Assembly: GCA_029961685.1 (NCBI GenBank)
Contig: JARWKL010000010.1
Coordinates: forward strand, 7,275,931 to 7,339,930
From: Aristolochia californica
Taxonomy: Eukaryota; Streptophyta; Magnoliopsida; Piperales; Aristolochiaceae
DNA: 64,000 nt
Direction of reading: 5' to 3'
The notes below the pieces were generated by a model. That model saw only the letters and a list, made by a program, of their open reading frames with translations, had not been told where the DNA came from and searched no databases. Each line of letters starts with the position of its first letter. Positions within the stretch are counted from its first letter, which is position 1. Position numbers and translations under genes: made by a program. Of this stretch, positions 33,624 through 46,102 are shown piece after piece.

Positions 33624-34250
33624 TGGTGTAACAAAGGTGGCTCATTTTCCTTGAACCTTGGTTTGAGAACCATCAACTATAGTAACAAACTTATGTGAAA
33701 TACACGGAGATACAAAATGTAATAAATGTCTGTTACAGTAAGATGCTCGAAAGCTCCTGAGTCAATTATCTAGGATGAAGATGAGGCAGATAGCATACCT
33801 GAAGCAGTGGTAGCAGCGGTATTTAATGAGGAACTTGGAGAAGAACCCATCATTTTTTGAAACAACTCATATTCTTCGTCAATAAAAAATTTCTTTTTAG
33901 TTGATTTTGTGGGCTAATCCTCCTTTGTCTAACCTACCAAGGCTTGATTAGCCTTTGTCAAGTCTGAGTTGTCATTGGCATTATAATATATTTCTCCGTA
34001 GTGACCATTTTTTTCACAGTAACTCCTTTCCTTGTAATAGCATGTATCGATAGTGTGGCCATATCTCCCACAATGAGTGCATTTTTTCCAGAATTTTACC
34101 ATGTTTTTGATTAGCCAACTAATCACAATGGTATCTTTTTTTAACCATTTGTTATAAAAAATGTCTTCTTCATCAAAGGTGGTCCACGGTTGGTGAGATG
34201 ACGAAGTCAATCCTTTGTTATAAGAAACCTCCAAACCGATGTGGACCAAC
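33624..34250 (-). pseudogene. Copia B2 gag and protease, broken
   Basis: On the - strand gag reads FDEEDIFYNKWLKKDTIVIS, then jumps to a zinc knuckle CTHCGRYGHTIDTC, showing an internal deletion relative to B3 (about 180 codons of gag between these points are missing). A second knuckle-like motif and DEEYELFQKM follow, then the protease motif IDSGAFEHLT. There are stops in the linker and protease. Pol continues across the gypsy block at 30751. Confidence 0.8.
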
Positions 34251-35820
34251 TCATAAAATTTGATACCCTTCGTAAGGGTATTGTGGTAATTCTGAGTATA
34301 TCACCTTTGCTACTCATATTTTATTTAGCCATAATAGGCACTTCAATGAAAATAATTCCCCAAAAAATTCTAATCAAAATATCCAAGTAGTATTCTTAAA
34401 ACAATTTGGTGCATAGAGAAATTTAGCATTGACGCTAAAAAATCATTATTCTGAATTTTTTCTAAGTAAATAACCATTCATAATAGACTCAATATCAATC
34501 TTCTATATAAGGGGAATCTTGTGCCCATGAAAAAAAATTCAACAATCTGATCATGGACTGGTCTCGTTTAACAGAAATTCCAAACCGACAAAACTTCTTT
34601 GATAGCTTCTTCTAGATCGAGGTATTCATATCCACAATCTCATAAGATGAAAAAAAATTCACATACTCATCTTTAAATCATCTTCTAAATCTGGAAACCA
34701 GTAACATGAAGTAATAAAAAAATAATGAGGGAACTTATCTCACGCTTGTTTATCTTCCTTCACAAGGAGCCTTCTATGAGTGGTGTTGATCATATCTTCT
34801 TAGATCATTCCTTTTGATGTAGGGATAAAAAATTTAATGCTCTAATACCATTTTGAATTTAGGATCCCTTTTCCAATAATCAGAGCAAGGGAAGAGAGAA
34901 AGAAACAAGAGAAAAGGGGAAGAAGGCTCTCGAGTAAAAAGAAGAAGAGAAGAGGAACAAGGTGTGAGCAAAGCAAAGAGAGAGAGATATACTCAAGAGA
35001 GAATTGTAGAAATTTATTAATTTCGAATTAAAACACCTATATTTATAGTAGATGTTGGAATATATGATGTAATTAGGGTGGCACTGATGTAATTAGTTTA
35101 CATTTTCTGTTTCTTCTTCACTCTTATTAAGGTGAAGGGTATACTTATAATATTGGTAGTTTTGATATCTATAAATATACCTTATGGGGGAAGGTTTGGA
35201 TCAAGTCCATAACCTCTAGATTTCTCCTAATGGTGTCGCTCTCATTTTTCTCCATGACCTAAATCATGAAGTCCTGAACAACATTGATTTTCAGGACTCC
35301 ATCTATGGTTTTTCAGGATTGAAAAAGACCCATTATTTCTTTTATTTGCTCATATTCTGTTTTGTTTGTCGTCATTACTGAAGTCCCCTTTTGTTGCTGA
35401 GTTTTTTTATATTTCTGGTGTTCGGTTGTTACAATGTGGGACCCACCATGGTGCTCGAGTTGGTGGGACCCACCATGAGGAAGTGGGACACCAAGAAGAG
35501 TCCTCACCCAAGCTAGCACGAGTTAAGGAGTTAAGAAGTACAAGCTGAATTGAGTTAGAAGACTTGAAGATCAAGTGGGACCCACAAATATCCCACAAGT
35601 TGGCAACCTTATCAAGATAAGCTGGAAGATCATGAGGGACCCACAAGGATAAGGCCACTAGCTGGCCTCCTCCCTTATATTCACGTGATTGAAGAAAGAG
35701 TTCTAGTTCAACTCATATTAGTCTTCTAGTTGATTGGTTTAAATAGACTTATCTTACAGAGTTAGAGTTGGAATGTAATTAGGAGATTGAAAGGCTAATT
35801 GTATAAGGACTCTATCTCTT

Positions 35821-35839
35821 CCTCTACTATAAATAGAGG
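35821..35839. promoter_or_regulatory. Palindromic TATA motif in copia B LTR
   Basis: CCTCTACTATAAATAGAGG is a near-perfect palindrome holding the TATA box. It recurs in every B LTR seen (about 23822, 40985, 57014, 62262). Family A LTRs have the perfect form CCTCTATTTATAATAGAGG. It is probably the LTR promoter core. Confidence 0.65.
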
Positions 35840-36520
35840 TGTTGTAATTCCAAATTAATCAAGTTACACATCTCCTTCTTGAGTTAATCTCTCTCTCTCT
35901 CTCTCTCTTTTATTGGCACCACCTCTCTTTTCTCTTTTCTTTTTTCTTCTCTCTACTCTAGATCTCTTCTTCCCTTTTCTTCTTTCTCTTTCTTGGAATT
36001 GTGGAAAAGGGATCCTAAATTCAACATGGTATCAAAGCATCAAATATAGGATCCCTCGTCAAAGGAATGCTCTAAAGAAGTGATGATCAACACCAATCAA
36101 AGAATGCTCTTTTGTAAAGGAAGATCACAAGTCGTGAGATAAGTGCTTAAATTTTTTTTCTTCATGTTACAGATTTCTAAATTTAGAAGATGATTTAAAA
36201 ATGAGTATGTGAATGCTTTCATATTATTATATTATGGATATGCATGCCTCTCTATCTAGAAAAAGCTATCAAAACAATTTTGTCAGTTTGGAAATTCAGT
36301 TAAACGAGACCAGTCCAAGATCAGATTGTTGGAATGGTTTTTTTTGTGGGAACAAGAGTCCCCTGATATGGAAGATTATTATTGAGTCTCTTATGAGTGG
36401 TATTAGAGAAAAAAAATCATAATGATAATTTAGCATCAATGCTAAAATTCTCCATACATCGAGTTGTTTGAAGAATACTACTTGGTGTTATTATTAGAAT
36501 TTTTTGAAGAAGGGCCTATC

Positions 36521-39500
36521 ATGGCTGAAGAGAATATGAATATCAAAAGTGATATACTGAGAATTACCACCATACCCTTACATGGGGTACCAAATTTTAT
36601 GAGTTAGTCCACATCGGTTCGGAGGTTCCTTATAACAAAAAACCTACTTTGTCACCAGACCACCCGAGGACCACCTATTGATGAAGATGATATTTTTTAT
36701 AACAAATGGTTAAAAAATGATACTTTGTTGATTAGTTGGCTAATCATTAGCATGGAAGAACACGTCTCAAACAGTGTTATTCATCTTGACACTGCTAAAC
36801 AAATTTGGGAGACATGTGCTAAACTGTACTCTTGCCCAGATACTCTACATAGACCATATGACATTCTCCAAAGAATGTTGAATACTAAACAAGGAGAAAA
36901 TATCCATGAGTACTTGGCCCGCTTTAGAGGCTTTCTTCAAGAGTGAAAGTTAGCTGAGTCTTCAACCACATATATTTCTATCCAAGACAAGCAGAAGGAA
37001 GCCTTAATTACTGCTTTTTTCCTTGAAAATGTTAAACCCCATCTTGAGATTGCCAAGAGTCAATTATTGAGTGCTTCTGTTGTCCCCAAGTTTGATGATG
37101 TATGTGCAAAAATACTTCGCATTCTACACACCTCTTCCTCCACTATTGAAGTATCATCCGCTATGTATTCCGATCATAGAGGATCATCATCTGACAGCGA
37201 GCGAGGACGAGGAAGAGGTTATAGAGAAGGCAGAGGAAGAGGTGGGAGGACAAGATGGCCATTATAAAGAGATATGCTACAAAGCCAATGGATAGTTAGA
37301 ATTGACAAGGGCTAATCAAGCTTTTGTAAGTCATACAAAAGAAGAACAACCCACAAAATCAGCAGCACAGAATTTTTTTACTGATGAAGAGTATGAGCTA
37401 TTTCAGAAAATGAAGACAATGTTGGGTTCTTCTCCTAGTTCCTCCGCAACTACTGCTGCCACTACCGCTTCAGGTATGCTATTTGCCTCATCTTCATCCT
37501 GCATAATTGACTTAGGAGCCTCCGAGCATCTTACAGGTAACAAAAATTTGTTACATTCTCCATCTGCGAGTCTTTCACATAAGTTTGTTACCATCGCTGA
37601 CGGTTCTCAAACAAAAGTCCAAGGGAAATGTTCCACTTCTGTCACACCATCACTTCCACTCACTAATATTCTTTTCATTCCTACTTTCCCTTTCAATCTA
37701 TTATCTGTTAGTCAGCTAACAAAATATTTTAATTGCTCAGTTACCCTCTCACCCACTTCATGTGTGTTTCCGGATCTTATAACGAAGCAGGTGATTGGTG
37801 GTTGCCATGGACAAGGGGGGCTTTACTACTTGAACGTGCCCAAAATGAATATGGTTTCCACTACTAAAAATGAGACACGGTTATGACACAATCGGTTGGG
37901 ACATCCATCTGCACAGTCTCTTCATTATATGTTTCCTTCTCTTAAAGCAAGGTCAAAATTTCATTGTGAGGTTTGTCAATTGAGTAAACATCAAAGGAGT
38001 ACATACTCTCCTCATCCAGAAGTCAAAAGTGTAACTCCATTTTCTTTAATTCATACTGATGTTTAGGGGTCCTTGAGTGTCTCCAACATTTCTCAAGAAA
38101 AATATTTTATTACATTTATTGATGATTTCACTCGCACAACTTGGTTGTTTATATTTAAGGAGTGTTCTGAGATACCATTTATTTTTAAGTCATTTCATGC
38201 TATGGTACTCACACAATTTTGTCAGAAAATAAAAATTGTCTGGTCTGATAATGCCAAAGAATATGTTTCCAAAGACCTTGACTCTTTTTGTTAAGAACAT
38301 GGCATTATCCATCAAACATTATGCGTCTATACTTCTCAACAAAATGGTGTGGCCAAAAGGAAAAATCATCATATTCTTGAGGTAGCTTGAGGTTTATTAT
38401 ATCCATGAAAGTTCCATACTTTTATTGGCCTCATGCAGTCCTTATGGCTTGCTTTCTTATAAATCGTCTACCATCTTCCATTCTTGGTAATAATTCTCCT
38501 TACTCTAGATTATTACCAAATCATGATCCATTTTCACTAGCTTTGAAAGTCTTCGGATGTCAATGTTTTGTTCATAATTCATTTCCTAGACACAACAAAC
38601 TTGATTCTAAATCTATCAAGTGTACCTTCTTGGGGTACTCTAGCACACAAAAGGGTTATGTTTGTTATAGTCCCACGCTTCAACGTTTATTTGTGTCTAG
38701 GGATGTAACATTTTTTGAAGACTCCTCATTTTTTTATGATAGTGCTCTTCCTAGTTTGTCCTCAGTACCAGGTTCTCCTCGACCGGTTGTGCCTCGTGAT
38801 ACAGAAATTATTCAACCGCCAGAGCAAGTGGCTGACACCACACCTTCCGAGTTAATAGACCAAACAAAGGTAAGTCCTTCATCACTAGTTATTTTTGGCC
38901 CTCAATATGATACCCGTCCTATTGCTATAAGGAAAGAACCTTGATCATGCATTAGACCTTCTACTTCTCATCCCATTTCAAAATTTGTGTTTCATCATCT
39001 CCTCCCTAAATAACTTCTTGGGATACTCTCGCACACAAAAGGGTTATGTTTGTTATAGTCCAACGCTTCAATGTTTATTTGTGTCTAGGGATGTAACATT
39101 TTTTGAAGACTCCTCATTTTTTTTTGATAGTGCTCCTCTTGGTTTGTCCTCAGTACCAGGTTCTCCTCGACCGGTTATGCCTCATGATACAGATATTATT
39201 CACCCCCCGGAGCAAGTGGCCAACACAACACCTGCCGAGTTAATAGATCCAACAGAGGTAAGTCCTTCATCACCAGTTATTTTTGGCTCTCAATATGATA
39301 CTCGTCCTATTGCTATAAGGAAAGAACCTAGATCATGCACTAGACCTTCTACTTCTCACCCCATTTCAAATTTTGTGTCTCATCATCACCTCTCACCTTT
39401 ATGTTGTCAATTTCTTTCTTCTATTTCTTCCATATCTATTCCACAGTCCTATCAGGAGGCTCTACAACATCCAGGGTGGAAGGCAGCAATGGATGAACAA

Positions 39501-40612
39501 ATGAAGGCACTTAATGACAATCATACATGGTCACTGGTTCCTCTTCCAATAAATAAAAAACCCATTGGTTGCAAGTGGGTTTATACTATCAAACATAATC
39601 CAGATGAGTCAATTGCACGACTAAAGGCTCGACTGGTTGCCAAAGTTTATACTCAGTGTTATGGAATTGGTTATGAAGAAACCTTCTCTCTAGTGGAAAA
39701 AATGAACTCGGTACGTTTATTATTATCTCTGGCGGCTAATTCATCATGGCTGATATATCAACTTGATGTGAAAATGCATTTCTTAATGGTGATATTAAAA
39801 AATAAATTTATATGCAACAACCACCTGGGTATGTGGTTGAGGGGGAGTTAGTATGGCGCTAAAAACCAGTAGACACTCCTATGGACTCAAATACAAAATT
39901 ATGTGGAGGCATTGGAGAAGATGTAGATATTGGAAAATATCTAAGACTAGTTGGAAGACTTATTTACCTGTGTGTAACAAGGCCGGATACTTCATATGCA
40001 GTAAGTGTGGTAAGTCAATACATGCACAAGCCACAACTTAATCATTGGCAAGCACTTGAAAGGATACTACGATATCTGAAAGAAGCTCCAGGAAGAGGGC
40101 TTCTCTATAAAAACCATGGTCAATTCAACATCAAAGGATTCTCAGATGCAGACTAGGTCGGATCCCCGGATGATAGAAAATCTACTTCGGGATTTTTTAC
40201 GATGGTTGGAGGGAGTTTGGTTACATGGAAAAGCAAGAAGCAAAATATAGTAGCACGGTCTAGTGCAGAAGCAGAATACAGAGCCATGGCACACCCTGTT
40301 AGTGAAATCCTATGGATAAAATCTCTTCTCACTAAATTGGGATTCTACAAAGAAGCTCTGATAGATCTATACTATGATAATCAAGCAACAATACACATTA
40401 CATCGAATCCAGTCTTCCATAAAAGAACAAAGCATATTGAAGTGGATTGCCATTTTATATGAGAAAAGTTCCAAGCAGGTTTCTTATCTCTAAAGCATAT
40501 ATCATCACAAAGTCAAGTTGCAGATATTCTCACCAAGCCGGTCACTCACAAGATTATGTCAACCATATGCAGCAAGCTGGACATTTATGATGTCTTCTCA
40601 CCCTCAGTTTGA
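36521..40612 (+). pseudogene. Copia B1 gag-pol, broken
   Basis: Domains in order: gag (NSVIHLDTAKQIWETCAKLY; the zinc knuckles are deleted near 37250), protease (DLGAS, where B3 has DSGAS), GAG-pre-integrase, integrase with SDNAKEY, reverse transcriptase, RNase H (SSAEAEYRAM), ending CSKLDIYDVFSPSV. Defects: several stops; a direct duplication of about 389 bp in the integrase-RT linker (copies at about 38600-38980 and 38990-39370); and a deletion at about 39845 that removes the RT active-site YVDD region and joins to PVDTPMDSNTKLCGG. It cannot encode a working polyprotein. Confidence 0.9.
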
Positions 40613-41207
40613 GGGGGAGTGTTACAATGTGGGACCCACCATGAGGATGTGGGACACCAAGAAGAATCCTCACCCACGCTAGCACGAGTTGAGTTAAGAA
40701 GTACAAGCTGAATTAAGTTAGAAGACTTAAAGATCAAGTGAGACCCACAAATATCTCACGAACAGGCAAACTTATCAAGATAAGCTGGAAGATCATGAGG
40801 GACCCACAAGGATAAGGCCACAAGCTGGCCTCCTCCCTTATATTCACATGATTGAAGAAAGAGTTCTAGTTCAACTCATATTAGTCTTCTAGTAGATTGG
40901 TTTAAATAGACTTATCTTAGAGAGTTAGAGTTGGAATGTAATTAGGAGATTGAAAAGCTAATTGTATAAGGACTCTATCTCTTCCTCTACTATAAATAGA
41001 GGTGTTGTGATTCAGAATTGATCAAGTTACACATCTCCTTCTTGATTTAATCTCTCTCTCTCTCTCTCTCTTTGCATGGCGCCACCTCTCTTTTCTCTTT
41101 TCTTTTTTCTTCTCTCTACACAAGAGCTCTTCTTCCCTTTTCTTCTTTTTCTTTCTTCTTTCTCTTGCTCAGAATTATGGAAAAGGGATTCTAAATTCAA
41201 CATCGGT

Positions 41208-42754
41208 GAATGAGTTTGTAAAGCATAATCAGACTCTTCATTGGTGTGTTTAGTGTTGCTCGAGTTTGTAAAGCACATCCCTTGTTACCAGAAGAGAAGA
41301 AGACGTCGTTGCTCTAGTGTTTGTTTCTCTCTGCGATTGTGCCTCATTACTATATTTGGGTCTGTTACATAAGATGAAACGAATTCTCCATGGAGGGAAG
41401 AAGGAAATTACAAAACTTAATTGTCTATTGGTAAGTTTTTTTCCGTTCTAGAACTTCTGCCTGTTTCTATAAGTTCTGGGACTTAGACACTGTAACGTCT
41501 TGTTTCATTCATGCAAGCTTCAAAAGAAAGCATAAACAACATAGTTTCCAATTTGGAAACAATGTTCAAAAAGAATGAAGAAGGAAAGCCTTTCTGAACT
41601 TGGGAAGGTTCTATTTTTCTGAAAATTTTATATGCGTACAACCATTGGGGTTCTTCAATTCTGGATTTAAGAATGAAAAGGGTTTGTTGCTAAAATATGT
41701 TGGTTTTGTTGAAAACTATTGTGGCTCAAGCTAGACAATGAGAGTCTCTGGTCATATTGGCTAGTCGTTAATCTTCGTCCTCTAGTATACTGTAGACATG
41801 GCTGATTTACTGAAAGATCCAGTAAGGTGTATTCAATCTACCAAAGGATCAGGCCACACCTCTATCATCGAGAATTTTTGGTCATTTCTAGAATTCTTTT
41901 TGTTGGTACTTCTATTATCCTGCACCCTCATAGAGCTCTCTAATTCTGCCAAGGGCTAGTCTCCTATCTGTTCCGTTGTTACAACCTTAATGATGATGCA
42001 TTTGACGTCCTTGACAAAAGCTCGAGTCGGATCCATTAGCAAAGATGAAGACTCACTGGGCCTTTGCATCGCCCGTCGACAGCGTGATCGATTCAGCTAA
42101 CCAAAGGGAAAATAAGAGAACTCACGGAGGAAACTCAATGGAATCAATAGCTAGCACTCAAATGGATGTCCGTCGAGAAAATAGTGAACCAGACAACCAC
42201 GGTTCATATTCTTACCTAATAGCTCACGTAATCTGTTCGCTACTACTTCTCTGGGAGATATCTCAACTTCTATTTTCAGAAACTCCTCTGCTGATTTATC
42301 TTTCATCCACTGCTTCTTTGAGATCCTGCTGTGATTGTCGCCTGAGATCTCCCAATCTCTTTGGCTCCGAGAAGGATGCACTGTTGCGATCGAAAAGTAC
42401 TCCTTTTGTTGTCGAGATTAAGTTTTTTGTCCTGCTCTATTCGGAAGCGGGGATGACGACTGCCTTATTTCTGCCTCTGCTGGATTTGAGCTATCTCTGC
42501 TAAGAATCATGGTCCTGTTGAGTCTGCCAAAAGGTTCTCTTCACTGGAACTGGTTGTCACCTCTAATACTGCCTATCTTAGCTAGTTGTATTAAATTGAA
42601 TTCCAAAGAATCATCCAATAGTTCTAGCTTGTCGATGATTTCACCTTGGCCATTGATCATGGTCTGATTACAACTGAAGGTTTCGTTGAACTCTGGCGTG
42701 GCCTCTATCGTCTATGGCTGGATTAAAATATCTAGTAAGATGCATCCTTTATCT
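41208..42754 (+). other. Interior of element C, unassigned
   Basis: Non-pol sequence of element C between B1 and A5. A 152-codon open frame at 42045-42503 begins with a polar region and turns hydrophobic and Ser/Leu-rich. Neither it nor the antisense frame resembles a family I know. By analogy with the R3H fragment in C' it could be a captured gene piece, but nothing in it proves that. Confidence 0.4.
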
Positions 42755-45340
42755 TGTTGAATTTATGGAAAAGGAAAATACTTCATTGACATCAATAACT
42801 TACTATAATCAGAGTACATGAACCTCTATTTATAATAGAGGAAGGTAGTAGAGTCTAATTACAATAAAACTACCCTTATCCCAATTACACCGAAACTCTA
42901 CCACTTAAAGATAAGTCCTAGCATAATTAAATAACTCAATATTGATAAAAGACAAACATAATTCAAACTAAAAATCTTCTTGGTTGTGACCCTAAGATAA
43001 AGATACTTTTGTGAGTCCTTCTTGGTCTTCCAACTGATGTATAAGGATGTCAGCTCATGGTAATCATTGTGGGTCCTACTTCTTATGGGTTTGAGCCCAT
43101 CTTGTGGACCTTCCTTGGTTGTGTGACCCATATAATAATCTTACATATGTGGGCTTTCCTTGGTCATGTGGGCTTGAGCTTATCTTCCAACACTCCCCCT
43201 CAAGCTGGGGGTGAGAGAACAACATGAACTCCCAGCTTGCTGCAAATGATGTATAGAATATTTTTGTATACAATGGCACATCTTTCAATATGCCTTCATC
43301 TTCCAACATTCCCCCTCATGCTGTTGCATCCTTCCATGAAGCCCTGCGGCATTATATAAGTGAGAGTAAAAATCACTCCTAGCGGTAAGCCATTGGTTCA
43401 TACTACAGTCCTAATGCTGGTTGTAGGGCACACTCCGTCTTCTATCGGTAGTGTGTCTATCGGCATTGCTCTGAAGTGTTCACCACCGTGTAACTCCACA
43501 GGACAACGACTCTCAAGTGGTAGGAGACATCAAAGCCATTACAGGGGGGGATAACATAGGTGTAATAATAAGTTTCTCTGTCATGGTTTCCCAAAGTGAT
43601 ATATAACATGAAAGAGAACCCAAGAAATAATGTCCCCAAAGAGACATAATAGCAGCAACTGTATATAACACGACCATCTTCCAACACATATAACATGAAC
43701 CAAATAAAAAACTTAGTAAAAGAACCCATGAAATAATTTGATATAAAAATTTCTTCTTAGATGCACAAGCTTCATCTTTTGTGCTCCCCTTTTCTTGAAT
43801 ATTTTGGTCACATAAACTTATTCACAACATATAAAATAAAATACCTCTTTCTTGTGCTTATTCTACTTCTCCCCCTCAAGCAGAGAGGCAATAAGCCCAA
43901 ATAACAGAGATGTATAAATAAGCCCTCAAACCAGGGATAAGTGAGATATTTTCCTAATATATCAACTCAAAAAGTGACACAAAAAAATCGGCTTAAATTC
44001 GGATTTTCCACGTAACAAAATACCAACATGACCTTTGATTCTTCCAATGCATAATATTTTTAAATATAGATCAGATTGACATGAAATTTTCTTCATATGA
44101 AACTAGAATTAAATACCTTTCATCCAAATATAACATCTCTTCATAAAATAAAATTATCAGAAGATAAATAATCTGATAGTTTTCGGTCTCTGTCATCTAG
44201 CCGAACTAAGTACTGTTTCTCCTTTTTTTCCAGAGTGACCATCGACTCTTCCAAGAAAATATCTCCTTATAAAAAAAATCATAACAAGAATTGGTTGAAT
44301 AGGTAAGAAAATAGACTTAATTATATTTCTTTTGATATATAATTCTCCATATAAAGTCTCTTTCTTGATAGCATAAAATACCTCGGAATTTGAAGCTTTC
44401 TTCTGCCGCTCGAACCTCTTTTTCAATCTAACCATTGGTGCTTCAAATATCGATTTCTCTTTCTAGATAACTCAGATAAAAGTTTATTGAATAGGTAAAA
44501 GAATAAACTTACATATCTTTCTTTTTATATATATTTCTCTATATAAAGTCTAGTTATTGATAGCAAACAATACCTCGGAATCTGAAGATTGTTGCTGCTT
44601 CTCGAACCTTTTTGAAATCTGACCTTCACTCATTAAAATATCAATATCTCTCCGTAGATAACTCCGATTGGAAAAACTCATTTTTATTTGGAAATTAGAC
44701 TCAAATATCTTTCCGTCAATATATATTTTTCAATATTAAAAACTCATTATATAGATTAAAAATGCAAAAAAACCTACCGGTATAGGGACTGAAAAAAATA
44801 ACTACGAACCTAGACTTAAGATGTAGGGTTTAGAGAAAACGATCACATTACCTTTGTGAGTTAACCAAGTCAACTCATAGATTCCGGCTCTGATACCATG
44901 TTGAATTTATGGAAAAGCAAAATACTTCATTGACATCAATAACTTATTGTAATTAGAGTACATGAACCTCTATTTATAATAGAGGAAGGTAGTAGAGTCC
45001 AATTACAATAAAACTACCCTTGTCCAAATTACACCCAAATTCTAACACTTAAAGATAAGTCTTAGCATAATTAAATAACTCAATATTGATAAAAGACAAA
45101 CATAACTCAAACTAAAACTCTTCTTGGTCGTGACCCTAAGATAAAGATACTTTTGTGAGTCCTTCTTAATCTTCCAACTGATGTGATAAGGATGCTGGCT
45201 CATGGTAATCATTGTGGGTCCTACTTCTTATGGGTTTTGGCCCATCTTGTGGGCCTTCCTTGGTCGTGTGACCCATCTTATAATAATCTTAGATATGTGG
45301 ACCTTCCTTGGTCATGTGGGCTTAAGCTTATCTTCCAACA
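42755..45340 (-). mobile_element. Family A LTR element, copy A5, complete
   Basis: The LTRs are 42755-43192 (3') and 44899-45340 (5'). The target duplication is TATCT at 42750-42754 and 45341-45345. The PBS complement CTGATACCA ends at 44898. The interior is as in A2: no gag or pol, a copia pol C-terminal remnant beside CTCCCCCTCAAGC, and 188-bp repeats at about 44260-44760. It is inserted into element C. Confidence 0.9.
42823..42841. promoter_or_regulatory. Palindromic TATA motif in family A LTR
   Basis: CCTCTATTTATAATAGAGG is a perfect 19-bp palindrome about 70 bp inside the LTR's 3' edge, with TATA at its centre. It recurs at the same place in the A1, A2, A4 and A5 LTRs; A3 right and A6 3' copies are mutated. 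Confidence 0.65.
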
Positions 45341-46102
45341 TATCTCATTAGCTGGATTAAGTTTTATACGTCATGATATGTTTTAACCAGCTGAAGGATA
45401 AGTTCTCGGAAGTTTTGGTACCTGTTTTTGATATCTTGAAAGATAATGCATTCATTAATTCTGGTAGGAAAATAGAACAGGACAGTAACTTCTGAATTTA
45501 GAACTCTTGTCTTGTTAGCTCTCCATCTGTTCTGGTGAACTCCTATGATGTTGTCTTCATCTCTTCCGTTGAGGGGGGGAAGCTCTGTTTGGTCGAGAAG
45601 AGCAAAACGGAAGCTCGGTTCGGCCACGGGAGGAAGACGAAGGACTATTGATAAATTTTTCCTAAGTTAGGAAAAATTAAACCCGCTAGTTCAACGCTTA
45701 AGTCAAGCCATCTTGGACCGGGGTGAGTTCACCCAGTGACGGGTCAGCACTTGCACTTGTTCTTCTGAGTTAACTCAGCTCAACTCGGACTGAGTCAACC
45801 CGGCTCGGGTCAAATTGACTCGGCCCCCAAAAAATGCCTTGGTATACGTGTCTGGGTCCCGAGTTCTATGCTGAATCCTCCCACAACTCGGCTATATTGG
45901 TTTATTATTTGACTCAGTTCTCGATCTCCAACTGAATTATTATCTTGGATTTTTACTCAGATTTGGTGCAACTTCCTTCTTTACTGATGGACTCGTTGTG
46001 GACTATTTCATGTATCCTTATTATTCTTAAGGAAATCTATTATTAATCGGTTATCCACTCCTATAAAATTTCACATATGGTGCATGTTATTTTGGCATTG
46101 AC

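Larger units (their letters stand above)
35427..41202 (+). mobile_element. Copia B1, full-length but defective
   Basis: The LTRs are 35427-36026 (600 bp) and 40620-41202 (583 bp). The target duplication is TCGGT at 35422-35426 and 41203-41207. PBS TGGTATCAAAGC (initiator-Met type) is at 36027-36038, and GAGGGGGAG precedes 40620. It is inserted into the 5' interior of element C. Pol is described separately. Confidence 0.92.
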
